A stretch of DNA of 64,000 nucleotides from ZC4RG35 sp964571765 (GCA_964571765.1 CAZNDH010000006.1:32615-96614); one strand, 5' to 3'; counted from the stretch's first letter, positions 45,184 through 54,404 are shown. Numbers and translations are program-made. Notes: generated from the sequence alone by a model not told the origin.

Positions 45184-46827
45184 ATGGCACTCACCGGCCA
45201 GATCAGCTTCGACGACCTGGCCACCTCCCTCTTCGACGTGACCTTCTGCGTGCTCGACCTGGAGACCACCGGAGGCTCGGCGAGCAACTGCGAGATCACC
45301 GAGATCGGGGCGGTGAAATACCGTGGCGGCGTCGAGATCGGCCGCTTCCAGACGTTGGTCGACCCCGGTCGACCCATCCCACCGTTCATCACCATCCTCA
45401 CCGGGATAACCGAGATGATGCTTCTCGGGGCACCACGGATCGAGGAGGCGCTTCCCACGTTCCTCGAGTTCACCGGTGAGTCGGTGCTGGTGGGACACAA
45501 CCTCCGCTTCGACATGTCGTTTCTCGACTCGGCCTGCGACCTACTCGGCTATCCCAAGCTCGCCAACCACCGGGTCGACACCGTGGCCCTGGCACGACGA
45601 CTGGTCCGCCCCGAGGTGCGAGACCTGAGGCTGGGCACCCTGGCCGGTCATTTCCGCAGCCCGGTCCCTCCCGTCCACCGGGCCCTCGACGACGCGCTGG
45701 CCACCGCCCACGTGCTCCACTCCCTCCTCGAGCGCGCCGGCCCCCTAGGAGTCACCAGCCTCGACGACCTGCTCGCCCTCCCCCAGGCCCGCGGCTCGGC
45801 ACACTTCGCCAAGATCGGACTGACCGAGCACCTCCCCAGGAGCCCCGGCGTCTACCTGTTCCGGGACCGGAACGGAGCCGTCATCTACGTGGGCAAGGCC
45901 TCGAACCTGCGCGTCCGGGTCCGCCAGTACTTCTACGGGGACACCAGACGCCAGATCGCCGATCTGGTGCGGGACCTCCATCGTGTCGACTACGTGACGT
46001 GTCCTACACCGCTCGAGGCCGAGGTGACCGAGATCCGCTTGATCCACGCCAACCGTCCCCGGTACAACAGGCGCTCCCGGCCCCCCAAGAGCTCACACTT
46101 CGTCAAGCTCACCCGGGAGCCTTACCCCCGGCTATCGGTGGTCCGGCGGTTGGGTGACGATGGGCTGGTGCACCTGGGCCCGTTCCGCTCGAAACGGGCC
46201 GCCGACGAGGTGATGATGGCCTTATGGGACGCAGTGCCGATTCGCCGGTGCCGATCCCGGTCCTCCAAACAGACCGGCAAGTGCGCCGTCGCCCAGATCG
46301 GGGTGGCCCGCTGTCCCTGTGACGGCTCGATAGACGAGGTGGAGTATCGCCAGGTAGTCGACCTGATACTCGCCGGGATCGATCACCGGCCCGACCTTCT
46401 TCTCGACCCCCTCGTCGAACGGATGCAGCGGCTCGCCGACTCACAGCGCTACGAGGAGGCCGCCTGGCTCCGCGACCGCCACGATGCCCTGGCCCGCAGC
46501 CTGGAGTTGAGGAGGCAATGGCGCGCTCTCGCCGGCGCCGGACTGATTGAGCTCGAGGACGACCACGGCCGCCGGGTTGTGGTCGACCACGGGGCTCTGG
46601 TCGAGACTCGAGGTCCCGGCGAGCCCCCCACCCTGATCGGCGTCGCCGCAGCGCCGGCAGGTACCCCGGCGGAGGTGCCCCATGACGTCGAAGCTGCCGA
46701 GGAGACCGGGCTCATCTGGAGGTGGCTGGAGCACAACGACCTGCGGATCGTGGAGTCGACGGGTTCCCTGGCACTACCCATCGGCCGGGTCCGCCGGCTG
46801 GCCATAGGACGACCCAAAGCCGCCTGA
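45184..46827 (+). CDS. SOS-linked DEDD exonuclease fused to UvrC-like GIY-YIG nuclease
   Basis: 547 residues. Residues 18-190 are a DnaQ-type 3'-5' exonuclease: DLETTGG with Asp25 and Glu27, HNLRFDMSFL and HRALDDALATA (His/Asp near 165-169). Residues about 215-300 are a GIY-YIG domain (SPGVYLFRD and VIYVGKASNLRVRVRQYF, Glu in EAEVTEIRLI). The remainder, including RYEEAAWLRDRHDAL, resembles the UvrB-binding/coil part of UvrC. This architecture is known in actinobacteria (Cho/UvrC-like fusions) and is taken to act in DNA repair. Upstream LexA box at 45154 supports damage induction. Confidence 0.93.
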   Translation: MALTGQISFDDLATSLFDVTFCVLDLETTGGSASNCEITEIGAVKYRGGVEIGRFQTLVDPGRPIPPFITILTGITEMMLLGAPRIEEALPTFLEFTGESVLVGHNLRFDMSFLDSACDLLGYPKLANHRVDTVALARRLVRPEVRDLRLGTLAGHFRSPVPPVHRALDDALATAHVLHSLLERAGPLGVTSLDDLLALPQARGSAHFAKIGLTEHLPRSPGVYLFRDRNGAVIYVGKASNLRVRVRQYFYGDTRRQIADLVRDLHRVDYVTCPTPLEAEVTEIRLIHANRPRYNRRSRPPKSSHFVKLTREPYPRLSVVRRLGDDGLVHLGPFRSKRAADEVMMALWDAVPIRRCRSRSSKQTGKCAVAQIGVARCPCDGSIDEVEYRQVVDLILAGIDHRPDLLLDPLVERMQRLADSQRYEEAAWLRDRHDALARSLELRRQWRALAGAGLIELEDDHGRRVVVDHGALVETRGPGEPPTLIGVAAAPAGTPAEVPHDVEAAEETGLIWRWLEHNDLRIVESTGSLALPIGRVRRLAIGRPKAA

Positions 46828-46874
46828 CCCCGATTCGACTTGAGTGTGCCGCCTCCGGGGGTGACACTCAGTCC

Positions 46875-47510
46875 GTGGAGCTTGCGGTCACCCTGGAACG
46901 GGTCGGTGTTTCCCTGGGAGGGGTGCCGGTGCTTCACGACCTCGAGCTCACCGTGAGGAGATCAGAGACCATAGGGGTGGTCGGGCCCAACGGATCGGGA
47001 AAAACCACCCTCCTCCGGTTGATGGCCAGCCTGCTCCGCCCCGTCGCGGGGCGAGCGGAGGTCCTGGGAGCGGATCTGTCCACACCAGAGGTCTACCGGA
47101 TAAGGCACCGGATCGGGATGATCGGCCACCTCCCTGCCCTGGTGCCCGAACTGACCCTCGAGGAGAACTTGGAGCACATCGTCCGCCTTGTCGGCCTCGA
47201 TCCCACCCGGGTGGGCCCAGCCCTGGCCGCGGTGGGCCTGGAGCGGGCATCGTCGAGACGCGCCGACGCCAGCTCCCACGGGATGCAACGGCGTGCCGAG
47301 ATCGCCATCCTGCTGCTACGCCGCCCCGAGGTTCTTCTCCTCGACGAGGCCCTGTCCGGGCTCGATTCCGACGCCTCAGGCCTGGTCACCGTCTTGATCG
47401 CCAGGACCACCGCCGGCGGAGGGGCGGTGGTCACCGTGTCCCACGACCGGGCCCACATGGAGGCCTGTGACCGGGTGTTGACCCTGGCCGGCGGGAGGCT
47501 CCATTCGTGA
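46875..47510 (+). CDS. ccmA: Cytochrome c maturation ABC ATPase CcmA
   Basis: 211 residues. Walker A GPNGSGKTTLLRLM, signature-region ASSHGMQRRAEIAILLL and Walker B EVLLLDEALSGLD. GTG at 46875 (VELAVTLERVG) chosen because the open frame upstream is in the 3' end of the preceding gene. The helicase-like SHGMQRR (replacing LSGGQQQR) is typical of CcmA. First gene of the Ccm row; it energises release of heme-loaded CcmE with CcmB. Confidence 0.9.
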   Translation: MELAVTLERVGVSLGGVPVLHDLELTVRRSETIGVVGPNGSGKTTLLRLMASLLRPVAGRAEVLGADLSTPEVYRIRHRIGMIGHLPALVPELTLEENLEHIVRLVGLDPTRVGPALAAVGLERASSRRADASSHGMQRRAEIAILLLRRPEVLLLDEALSGLDSDASGLVTVLIARTTAGGGAVVTVSHDRAHMEACDRVLTLAGGRLHS

Positions 47511-48181
47511 GCCTCATGGGACAGGCGTTGGAGATCGCCCGTATCGACCTGAAGGTGGAGACCCGGATCGGGGAGACGATCCGGGTGATCGTTCCCTTCG
47601 CCGGGGTGACCCTGATCGTGGTTCCTCTGGCCCTGGGACCTCGACTCGCCCTCATCAGCAGTGTCGGGCTCGCCCTGTTCTGGGCGCTGGGAGTCCTCTT
47701 CGGAATGCAGGTCGCCCTGCGACACTCGGCCAGCGACACTCCGAGTCGCCGTGACCTCTACGCCCTGGCCGGAGTCGACCCGGCGGCGCGTTTCCTCGGG
47801 CGCACCATTTCGGGGGCCGTACTCATCCTGGGTCTCCTCGTGGTGCTGTTCGTGGGGATGGTCGCCTTCTACGATCCGGAGTTGCCATCGGGCTGGCTAG
47901 GGCCGGGAGTGCTGGCCTCGACGCTGTTCGCCTTGGGTCTCGCCGAGTTGTCGACCCTGGCCGGAGAGGTGGCCACCGGGCTTCGCAACCGGACCGCCCT
48001 GGCCTCCCTGATCGTGGCGCCCCTGTCGCTGCCCCTGGTGATCGGTGCCGCCACCACCCTGGCCGCGGTAGGCCAGGGCGCCGGTATCCTCACATCGATA
48101 CTGGTGCTGACAGCCACCACCCTGGCGCTGGCCGTGGTGGGAGTGGCTGTCGCCAGACCTTTGGAGGAAGCCTCGAGATGA
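47507..48181 (+). CDS. ccmB: Heme exporter membrane protein CcmB
   Basis: 224 residues, six TM helices, hydrophobic throughout except the N-terminal RIDLKVETRIGE segment, matching CcmB length (about 220). Membrane partner of CcmA. GTG at 47507 overlaps the ccmA stop (GTGA), and its stop overlaps ccmC. Confidence 0.9.
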   Translation: MSLMGQALEIARIDLKVETRIGETIRVIVPFAGVTLIVVPLALGPRLALISSVGLALFWALGVLFGMQVALRHSASDTPSRRDLYALAGVDPAARFLGRTISGAVLILGLLVVLFVGMVAFYDPELPSGWLGPGVLASTLFALGLAELSTLAGEVATGLRNRTALASLIVAPLSLPLVIGAATTLAAVGQGAGILTSILVLTATTLALAVVGVAVARPLEEASR

Positions 48182-48888
48182 CAAGGGCCAAAGTCATGCT
48201 GGGTTTGGCCGCCGCCGCCCTCGGCGTCGGCCTGTGGTTTGCCCTCACCGCACCCCCAGACACCCTCCAAGGGGTCTACAGCCGCCTTTTCTACATCCAC
48301 GCCCCGTCGCTTTGGTTGGGGTTTCTGGCCTTCTTCGTCACCGCATTTGGTTCGATTGCCTGGCTGATACGCAAGCGGCCCCGATGGGACCGCCTCGCCT
48401 CGGCATCGGTGGAGATCGGTGTCATCTTCACCGGCATCGGTCTCCTGACCGGGATGATCTGGGGCAAGGCGGTTTGGGGCACCGCCTGGGACTGGGGTGA
48501 TCCCCGGCTGGCAACCACCGCGGTCATGTTCTTCGTCTACCTGGGTTACGTTGCCCTACGGGCGGCGATCGACGAACCGGTGATCCGGGCTCGCCGTTCG
48601 GCGATCCTCGGAGCGATCGCCGTTGTCCAGGTGCCCCTGGTCTACTTCTCGGTGAACCTGTTTCGCACGCTTCATCAGACCCAGACCATCCGGCCCGACG
48701 GCGCTGCCATGCCCCGGGAGATGTTGGTGGCCCTCTTGGTGAACGTGGTCGCCTTCACCGTCCTCTACGTGGCCCTGATCATGGCCCGCATCCAGGTGGC
48801 GGTGGCCGAAGAGAATCGGAAGGGCCGCGAGCTCCTCGCCGGTGAAGCGGTGAGCGCCCCCCGTATCAACGAGATCGAAGATGTCTGA
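48178..48888 (+). CDS. ccmC: Heme-handling protein CcmC
   Basis: 236 residues with six TM helices. The tryptophan-rich periplasmic motif WGKAVWGTAWDWGDPRL is the WWD heme-binding signature, and LFYIHAPSLWLGF carries the conserved first His ligand. It loads heme onto CcmE. ATG overlaps the ccmB stop; its own stop overlaps ccmD by eight bases. Confidence 0.94.
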   Translation: MTRAKVMLGLAAAALGVGLWFALTAPPDTLQGVYSRLFYIHAPSLWLGFLAFFVTAFGSIAWLIRKRPRWDRLASASVEIGVIFTGIGLLTGMIWGKAVWGTAWDWGDPRLATTAVMFFVYLGYVALRAAIDEPVIRARRSAILGAIAVVQVPLVYFSVNLFRTLHQTQTIRPDGAAMPREMLVALLVNVVAFTVLYVALIMARIQVAVAEENRKGRELLAGEAVSAPRINEIEDV

Positions 48889-48985
48889 CAACCTGGTGGT
48901 GCTCCTCGCCTATCTCGGTTGCTACGGGCTGATAGTGGCCTACGCCGCCTACCTCCACCTCAGGCTGCGCAAGACCACGGAGTGA
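48881..48985 (+). CDS. ccmD: Small CcmD-type membrane protein (34 residues)
   Basis: MSDNLVVLLAYLGCYGLIVAYAAYLHLRLRKTTE by position: a short N-terminus, one TM helix (residues 5-25) and a basic tail HLRLRKTTE. Small single-pass CcmD stabilises CcmC-CcmE-heme complexes. Overlaps ccmC by eight bases and ccmE by a GTGA, exactly filling the operon, which argues strongly that it is translated despite its length. Confidence 0.8.
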   Translation: MSDNLVVLLAYLGCYGLIVAYAAYLHLRLRKTTE

Positions 48986-49395
48986 CCGTGGACCGTCGGC
49001 GGACCGTGCTCCTCGCCCTCGGGGGCCTCACCGCGGCGGTCATCGCCATCACTGCCTTCTCCCTCGGGGGCAATCTCACCTACTACCTCTATCCCACCGA
49101 GGCCATCGAGCGCAGGGCCGAGTTCCCCGACGGAGCGCGGTTCCGTCTCGCCGGTCTGGTGCTCGAGGGAACCTTGGACCGTACCCCTGGGGAGGTCGGG
49201 TTCCGGGTCGGCGACGGTGGAGCCGAGATCGAGGTGACTCTCATCGGCACTCCTCCCCCGCTGTTCGCCGAGAACGTCCCGGTACTCGTGGAGGGGGCCT
49301 GGCAGGGGACCCGGTTCCTCGCCGACAGCGCCCTCATCCGACACGACGAGAACTACGAGATCCCCGAGGAGGGCGGGGCCTACCCCACCGACTGA
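48982..49395 (+). CDS. ccmE: Periplasmic heme chaperone CcmE
   Basis: 137 residues: one N-terminal TM helix (about 8-30), then the beta-barrel with FRLAGLVLEGTLDR. His121 in RHDENYEIPEE is the covalent heme-binding histidine, with Tyr125 as heme ligand in the classic HxxxY arrangement. GTG at 48982 overlaps the CcmD stop. Histidine-type CcmE rather than the Cys variant seen in some archaea and delta-proteobacteria. Confidence 0.94.
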   Translation: MTVDRRRTVLLALGGLTAAVIAITAFSLGGNLTYYLYPTEAIERRAEFPDGARFRLAGLVLEGTLDRTPGEVGFRVGDGGAEIEVTLIGTPPPLFAENVPVLVEGAWQGTRFLADSALIRHDENYEIPEEGGAYPTD

Positions 49396-51416
49396 TGCTG
49401 TCCCTCCTCGGAGCTGCGGGTGTCGCCGTTGCCTTCGGCGGAGCGGTCATGCTCACGGTGCGCGGTGTCCGGGCAGCCCGCTCCGATGTCGCCGACCTCA
49501 CCGGTCCCACCCGCCTCATCATCGTCGGTTCGCTGGTGGCCATGGCAGCCATGCAAATCGCGCTGGCCTCCGATGACTTCTCCATCGCCTACCTGGCCAA
49601 CAACCACGCCACCACCACCCCCTTCCCCTTCGACATGGCCACCGCCTGGGCAGCACTTGAAGGCTCGATCCTCCTCTGGGGCCTGGTCCTCGCCGGGTTC
49701 ACCTGGCTGGTGCTGCGCAACTACCGACGCACCCCCGACCCTCTGGGCGCCGGCGCCTTGGCGGTCATGGGCATTGTCGCCACCTTCTTCTTCGGGCTCA
49801 TGCTCACCGTGGCCAACCCCTTCGAGGTGTGTGTCCGGGCCGCGATCGAGCGAGGTTGCCTCGAGACCAGCATGTGGCCTTTCGCCGCAGTCGATGCCCC
49901 TCTCGAGGGCCGGGGGCCCAACGCCCTGCTCCAGAACCACCTGTTCATGGCCATCCACCCCCCGATGCTCTATCTGGGCTACGTGGGGCTGACCGTGCCC
50001 TTCGCCTACGCCGTCTCCGCCCTGGCGCTGGGAGTACCGGGGCCGGATTGGCTGCGTCGCAGCCATCGTTCCACCCTGCTCGCCTGGTCATTCCTCACTG
50101 CGGGGATCGTCCTCGGAGCCTGGTGGGCCTACGAGGTGATCGGCTGGGGCGGCTATTGGCAATGGGACCCGGTGGAGAACGCCTCCTTCATGCCGTGGCT
50201 GGTGGCGACCGCCTTCGTTCATTCGGCCCTGGTACAGCAGCGACGCGGCATGCTCCAGGCATGGAATTTCATCCTGGTCATCGGTGCCTTTGCCCTCACC
50301 ATCCTGGGCACTTTCATCACCCGGTCGGGCACCATTGCCTCTGTCCACTCCTTCACCCAGTCGGCGATCGGGCCAGCCCTGCTCGGGTTCCTCGTACTGA
50401 TCCTGGTGGGGTCGTTCGTTCTCTTCGCCCAACGGAGCCATCTGGTGGCGTCGGCGCCTCGCATCGACAACCTGGTGTCCCGTGAGGGCTCGTTCCTGGC
50501 CAACAATCTCCTGCTCACCGTGTACGCCTTCGTGGTCCTCATCGGCACGATCTATCCCATCCTTCTCGAGGCCTTCACCGGCACCCGGGTCGGGGTAGGG
50601 CCTCCTTTCTTCAACCGGATGGCGGGGCCCCTGTCGTTCGCATTGCTCCTGGTGATGGGGTTTGGTCCGGTGACCCCGTGGGCGCAGGCGCCCCCCGGCC
50701 TCATCTGGCGACGAACTCGGGGGCCTGCCCTGACCGCACTGGCCGCCGGGATCCTCACCTCACTCTTGGTCACCAGGGTGGGTTGGGTCGTGCTGGCGGC
50801 GACCTTGGGGGCCTTCGTCACCGCATGCATCTTCGGACTCCTCTTCGAACAGGCGGCCCGTAGGTCGTCGGGTGCCGGCCTCGGAGCTTGGGCGGCGATG
50901 AGCTCCGTGGTCCGAGGCGACCAGGGGTTCTGGGCCGGTCAGCTCAGCCATGTCGGCGTGGTGTTGGTGGCCGTGGGAATCGCCTTCGCCGCCAACCTGG
51001 GCGACCATCTCGAGGCCACCTTGGAACCGGGCGACCGGGTCACCTTCTCCGGCCACGACATCGAGTACAAGGCTCCGTTCCAGCGAGAGGCCCCGGGACG
51101 ATCGACCGTTGGAGCGCGTCTCGAAGTGACTCTCGACCGCGGCGGGGTGGTCACCCTTGAGCCGGTCCACACCCGGTTCGGCGCCGATACCTTCGTGGTG
51201 GGCACCCCGGCCATCGCGAGTCGGCCCTCGGGGGACCTATACGTCACCCTCCTCGAGATCGGCCCCGGGTCGGCCACACTAACCTTCGACACCGCTCCCC
51301 TCATCTGGCTGCTATGGGCCGGAGGGCTGGTGACTGCGGCCGGCGGGTTCTGGTCGGTTGCGGTGCGAGCCACGGAACGCCGGGCTCGGCTGCGGCGTCA
51401 AACCGCAGATGTCTGA
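49395..51416 (+). CDS. ccmF: Cytochrome c heme lyase subunit CcmF
   Basis: 673 residues, about fourteen TM helices. WWD motif GWGGYWQWDPVENASFMPWL with conserved flanking His (NNHATTTPFPFD and FMAIHPPMLYLGY) marks the heme-handling site. ATG overlaps the ccmE stop (TGATG). Attaches heme to apocytochrome with CcmH. Length and domain order match proteobacterial CcmF rather than the shorter CcsA of System II. Confidence 0.96.
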   Translation: MLSLLGAAGVAVAFGGAVMLTVRGVRAARSDVADLTGPTRLIIVGSLVAMAAMQIALASDDFSIAYLANNHATTTPFPFDMATAWAALEGSILLWGLVLAGFTWLVLRNYRRTPDPLGAGALAVMGIVATFFFGLMLTVANPFEVCVRAAIERGCLETSMWPFAAVDAPLEGRGPNALLQNHLFMAIHPPMLYLGYVGLTVPFAYAVSALALGVPGPDWLRRSHRSTLLAWSFLTAGIVLGAWWAYEVIGWGGYWQWDPVENASFMPWLVATAFVHSALVQQRRGMLQAWNFILVIGAFALTILGTFITRSGTIASVHSFTQSAIGPALLGFLVLILVGSFVLFAQRSHLVASAPRIDNLVSREGSFLANNLLLTVYAFVVLIGTIYPILLEAFTGTRVGVGPPFFNRMAGPLSFALLLVMGFGPVTPWAQAPPGLIWRRTRGPALTALAAGILTSLLVTRVGWVVLAATLGAFVTACIFGLLFEQAARRSSGAGLGAWAAMSSVVRGDQGFWAGQLSHVGVVLVAVGIAFAANLGDHLEATLEPGDRVTFSGHDIEYKAPFQREAPGRSTVGARLEVTLDRGGVVTLEPVHTRFGADTFVVGTPAIASRPSGDLYVTLLEIGPGSATLTFDTAPLIWLLWAGGLVTAAGGFWSVAVRATERRARLRRQTADV

Positions 51417-52419
51417 GCGCACACGAAGCGTCGTCCTGGCCGGGGCGATCCTCGTCCTGGCCGGCACCCTGGTGATGCTGGTGGCCACCGCTCCCACCGA
51501 GGAGGATCGGGTCGCCCGAATCGGTGGCTCGATCATGTGCCCGGTGTGCCAGGGGGAGTCGATCCTGGGGTCCCCTGCTCCCATGGCCCGAGACATGATG
51601 GACCTGGTGGGGGAGAGAGTGGCCCAGGGGGCCTCTGATGCCGAGATCGTCGACGAGCTACTCTCCTCGTACACCGGGGCGATTCTGCTCGACCCCCCGG
51701 TGCGAGGACCCACAGTGGTGCTCTGGTTGGCCCCGGCGGTGGCGCTGATCGCCGGCCTGGGGGTGATCATCTGGTGGCGCCGCCATCCCGGTGACGACAG
51801 CCACCCTGGGACGTCCGAAGCGACCCAGGGGCGGGGACGCCGGGCGGTGGGCGCCCTGACGCTCATCGCCGCGTTCTCCTTGCTGGTGGTCGCCGTGGGG
51901 TTCTTCCTCCAGGAGCGTGACCAACTGCCCGGTGGCGGCCTGGCCGACCTGGCTGTTGACAGCCTCGATGATGTATCCAACGAGACCATGGAAGCGGTCA
52001 TCGCCGCCAACCCGGAGACCCCGGGCGTCATTGGGATGCGACTCGCCCTGGCCGACCGCTACTTCAGGGAGGGGGAGTACCGTTCGGCATTCCCCCACTA
52101 CCTGACGGTGGCCGAGTCGGCAGACTCCAGCGATGAACAGACGGTCGCCGCCCTCCTCGCCCTGGGATGGATGACCTGGGACGGCAACCGCCAGGCGGAC
52201 ACCGCCATCGGCCTCTTCGACCAGGCTCTGGCCATAGCCCCCCAGTCGGTGCCCGCCAGGTACATGAAAAGTCAGGTGCTGTGGTGCGGAGGGGTATCCC
52301 CATCGGAGGCGGAGAACCTGCTTCGCTCAATCGTCGACCAACCGTCGACCGCCGACGACTGGGTGGCACTCGCCAACTCCGACCTCGAGGCGATCCGCCA
52401 CGGGGAGCAATGCACGTGA
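51409..52419 (+). CDS. ccmH: CcmH/CycL thiol protein fused to TPR (CcmI-like) region
   Basis: 336 residues. N-terminal TM helix, then MCPVCQGESI with Cys44 and Cys47 (the CcmH LRCxxCQ motif, here with Met for Arg), followed by TM helix WLAPAVALIAGLGVII, a second TM (LTLIAAFSLLVVAVGFFL) and a C-terminal TPR-like domain (LALADRYFREGEYRSAFPHYL and QADTAIGLFDQALAIAP). The TPR half stands in for CcmI, which otherwise binds apocytochrome. ATG overlaps the ccmF end by eight bases. Confidence 0.92.
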   Translation: MSERTRSVVLAGAILVLAGTLVMLVATAPTEEDRVARIGGSIMCPVCQGESILGSPAPMARDMMDLVGERVAQGASDAEIVDELLSSYTGAILLDPPVRGPTVVLWLAPAVALIAGLGVIIWWRRHPGDDSHPGTSEATQGRGRRAVGALTLIAAFSLLVVAVGFFLQERDQLPGGGLADLAVDSLDDVSNETMEAVIAANPETPGVIGMRLALADRYFREGEYRSAFPHYLTVAESADSSDEQTVAALLALGWMTWDGNRQADTAIGLFDQALAIAPQSVPARYMKSQVLWCGGVSPSEAENLLRSIVDQPSTADDWVALANSDLEAIRHGEQCT

Positions 52420-53009
52420 GGACAACCGGCCTGCGCTGGGTGGGGTACGCCCTGGCATTGGGGGCGGTGGCCCTCGCCGTGGTCCTTGCCACCCGCTTCG
52501 GTGCTGACCCCGGGCTAGTTGACTCACCCCTCATCGGCCGGGAGGCGCCTCAGTTCGAGTTGGCGGCACTGGATGGCTCTGGTCGGTTGGGACTGGCCGA
52601 CCTCCGCGGTGAGATCGTGGTGGTCAACTTCTTCGCCTCATGGTGCCTCGAGTGCCGACTGGAACACGACGACCTGGTGGCCGTGGCCAACATCTTTGGC
52701 GACCGCGGAGTGGTTTTCGTCCAGATCGCCTACCAGGAGGAGGCTGCCGCTTCGCTGGCATACCTCGAGGAGTTCGGCACCTCGCCCTACACCCACTATC
52801 TCGGTGACCCTGGAAGCCGCACCGCCATCGCCTACGGGGTGTTCGGCATACCGGAGACCTTCTTCATCGACGAGGAGGGAACAGTCGTCGGCAAGATCAT
52901 CGGCGAGGCAGACGCTTTCATCCTGGGGGCGACCATCGACGCCATCCGTCGGGGTGAGCGGCCGGGCCAGTCGGTGACCGGAGACACCCAGCAGCGTCCT
53001 GACGCCTGA
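52410..53009 (+). CDS. ccmG: Thiol-disulfide oxidoreductase CcmG/DsbE
   Basis: 199 residues. One TM helix (about 10-27) then a thioredoxin fold. Active-site pair Cys79-Cys82 in FFASWCLECRLE and the cis-Pro segment GIPETFFIDEEG, typical of CcmG/ResA, which reduces CXXCH in apocytochrome c. ATG at 52410 overlaps the ccmH stop by ten bases. Its stop abuts the stop of the next (- strand) gene with no base between. Confidence 0.93.
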   Translation: MHVRTTGLRWVGYALALGAVALAVVLATRFGADPGLVDSPLIGREAPQFELAALDGSGRLGLADLRGEIVVVNFFASWCLECRLEHDDLVAVANIFGDRGVVFVQIAYQEEAAASLAYLEEFGTSPYTHYLGDPGSRTAIAYGVFGIPETFFIDEEGTVVGKIIGEADAFILGATIDAIRRGERPGQSVTGDTQQRPDA

Positions 53010-54404
53010 TCAGCGTCGGATGGTCTCCAGGGTGACTGCGGTGAAGCTGACATTGTCAAGGGCGGCTGACCCGGTGCCCAGCAGGAAGACGTCGAAGAAG
53101 CCCACCAGGTAGTTGTCGATGATTGCCACCATCCGTCCTGCCGGTATCGGGCCCTTCAGCCCCAGCTGGGAAGCCACAGGGGAGAGGAACGGGGTGACCA
53201 CGAAGTCGTTGTGCCCGGCTCCCTCAACTCCCAGCCAATAAGTGACCGACTCCCCCCGCCCGGCCACCCCTCGTAGCAGGGCATCGTTCTGGGTTCCCCG
53301 CCAGCCGTCGGAGCGCATGAACAGCGCAGGTCGAGTTGCCGTCTCCCGCAGCACCCGGTTGGGGAACGGCTCTACCCAGGGATCGAAACCGGCCACGGCG
53401 TCGCAGCGCTCGTCGAGCAGGCAGACCTGGATGGCGGCACCGCCTCCGGCGGAGTGCCCATACACCCCTATCCGCTCCAGGTCGAAGCTCGAGGCGAAGT
53501 TGGCGAACCGGCCTTCCACCCCCTCGTCGAGCTGGTCGAGGATGGTCACCAGATCGTCAGCAAAGGTGGCGATGAGCTTCTCGGCCGCCCGGAGATGTGC
53601 TTCCCGGCCCACCGACTCCTCCGAGGGCAGGGCATCGGGCCAGAAGGCCACCTCCTCCCCGTCGGGGAACCGGGTGACCACCGCACCGTAGGTGTGGTCG
53701 GGGGCGATGACGATGTAGCCGTTGGAGGCGAGGGTCTCCATCTGGTTGACCGCGATCGATCGGAATCCGGTCCATCCGTGGCTGTAGATGATGACCGGGT
53801 AGGTTCCGGAGGCCACCGGTGCAGACTCCACCGAGTGGGCCGTGGTGAATTTGGTGTGGCTGAGGAACCATCCGGGGTACCCGAGGCGCCGGGCCATCGA
53901 CGAGGCAACCAGGTCATGGTCGGCGCTCCAGCGACCCGGGGTCGCCTCGGCCGAGGCCACCGCGGGGTACCACACCTGGGCCATGAACCGACGAGGACCT
54001 TCGGGGTTCTCCCCGTAGGCCATCTCCCGCTCATCGTCGACGATTTCGAGGCTCAGGGTTCCCACCGGGAGCCCACCGGAAGGGTGGGGAAGCAGCGGGA
54101 CCGGGAGAAGCAGGGGAAGTGCGGAGGCCAGGACGAGCCCGCTCATCCCGAAGAGACCCCGGAACACTCGGTTCGACCACCGCAGACTTCGGTCGAGGAA
54201 GATGACATCGCCCACGGCGAGCCCCAGGGCAGCTCCGTAGAGCGGGAGCATCTGCCAGCGATACCCCTCCACCTGAAGTTGGGAGACGACAGCCGCCACC
54301 AGGGCCATGGCAACTACCCCGCGGCGGGGACGGACGCCGAACACCACCGGCCACAACACCGCGACCACCGCGGTGAGGCTGAGAATCCACTCGAACCGTC
54401 TCAA
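53010..54404 (-). CDS. Membrane-anchored esterase, PAF-acetylhydrolase-like
   Basis: 464 residues. About four N-terminal TM helices (to about residue 105), then an alpha/beta hydrolase resembling platelet-activating-factor acetylhydrolase: YPVIIYSHGWTGFRSIA, nucleophile Ser in VYGHSAGGGAAIQV, Asp in DAVAGFDPWVEP and His in VEGAGHNDFVV. Probably cleaves short acyl or oxidised lipid esters; substrate is inference. Its stop TCA touches ccmG's TGA, leaving a TGATCA junction. Confidence 0.87.
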   Translation of the reverse strand: MRRFEWILSLTAVVAVLWPVVFGVRPRRGVVAMALVAAVVSQLQVEGYRWQMLPLYGAALGLAVGDVIFLDRSLRWSNRVFRGLFGMSGLVLASALPLLLPVPLLPHPSGGLPVGTLSLEIVDDEREMAYGENPEGPRRFMAQVWYPAVASAEATPGRWSADHDLVASSMARRLGYPGWFLSHTKFTTAHSVESAPVASGTYPVIIYSHGWTGFRSIAVNQMETLASNGYIVIAPDHTYGAVVTRFPDGEEVAFWPDALPSEESVGREAHLRAAEKLIATFADDLVTILDQLDEGVEGRFANFASSFDLERIGVYGHSAGGGAAIQVCLLDERCDAVAGFDPWVEPFPNRVLRETATRPALFMRSDGWRGTQNDALLRGVAGRGESVTYWLGVEGAGHNDFVVTPFLSPVASQLGLKGPIPAGRMVAIIDNYLVGFFDVFLLGTGSAALDNVSFTAVTLETIRR

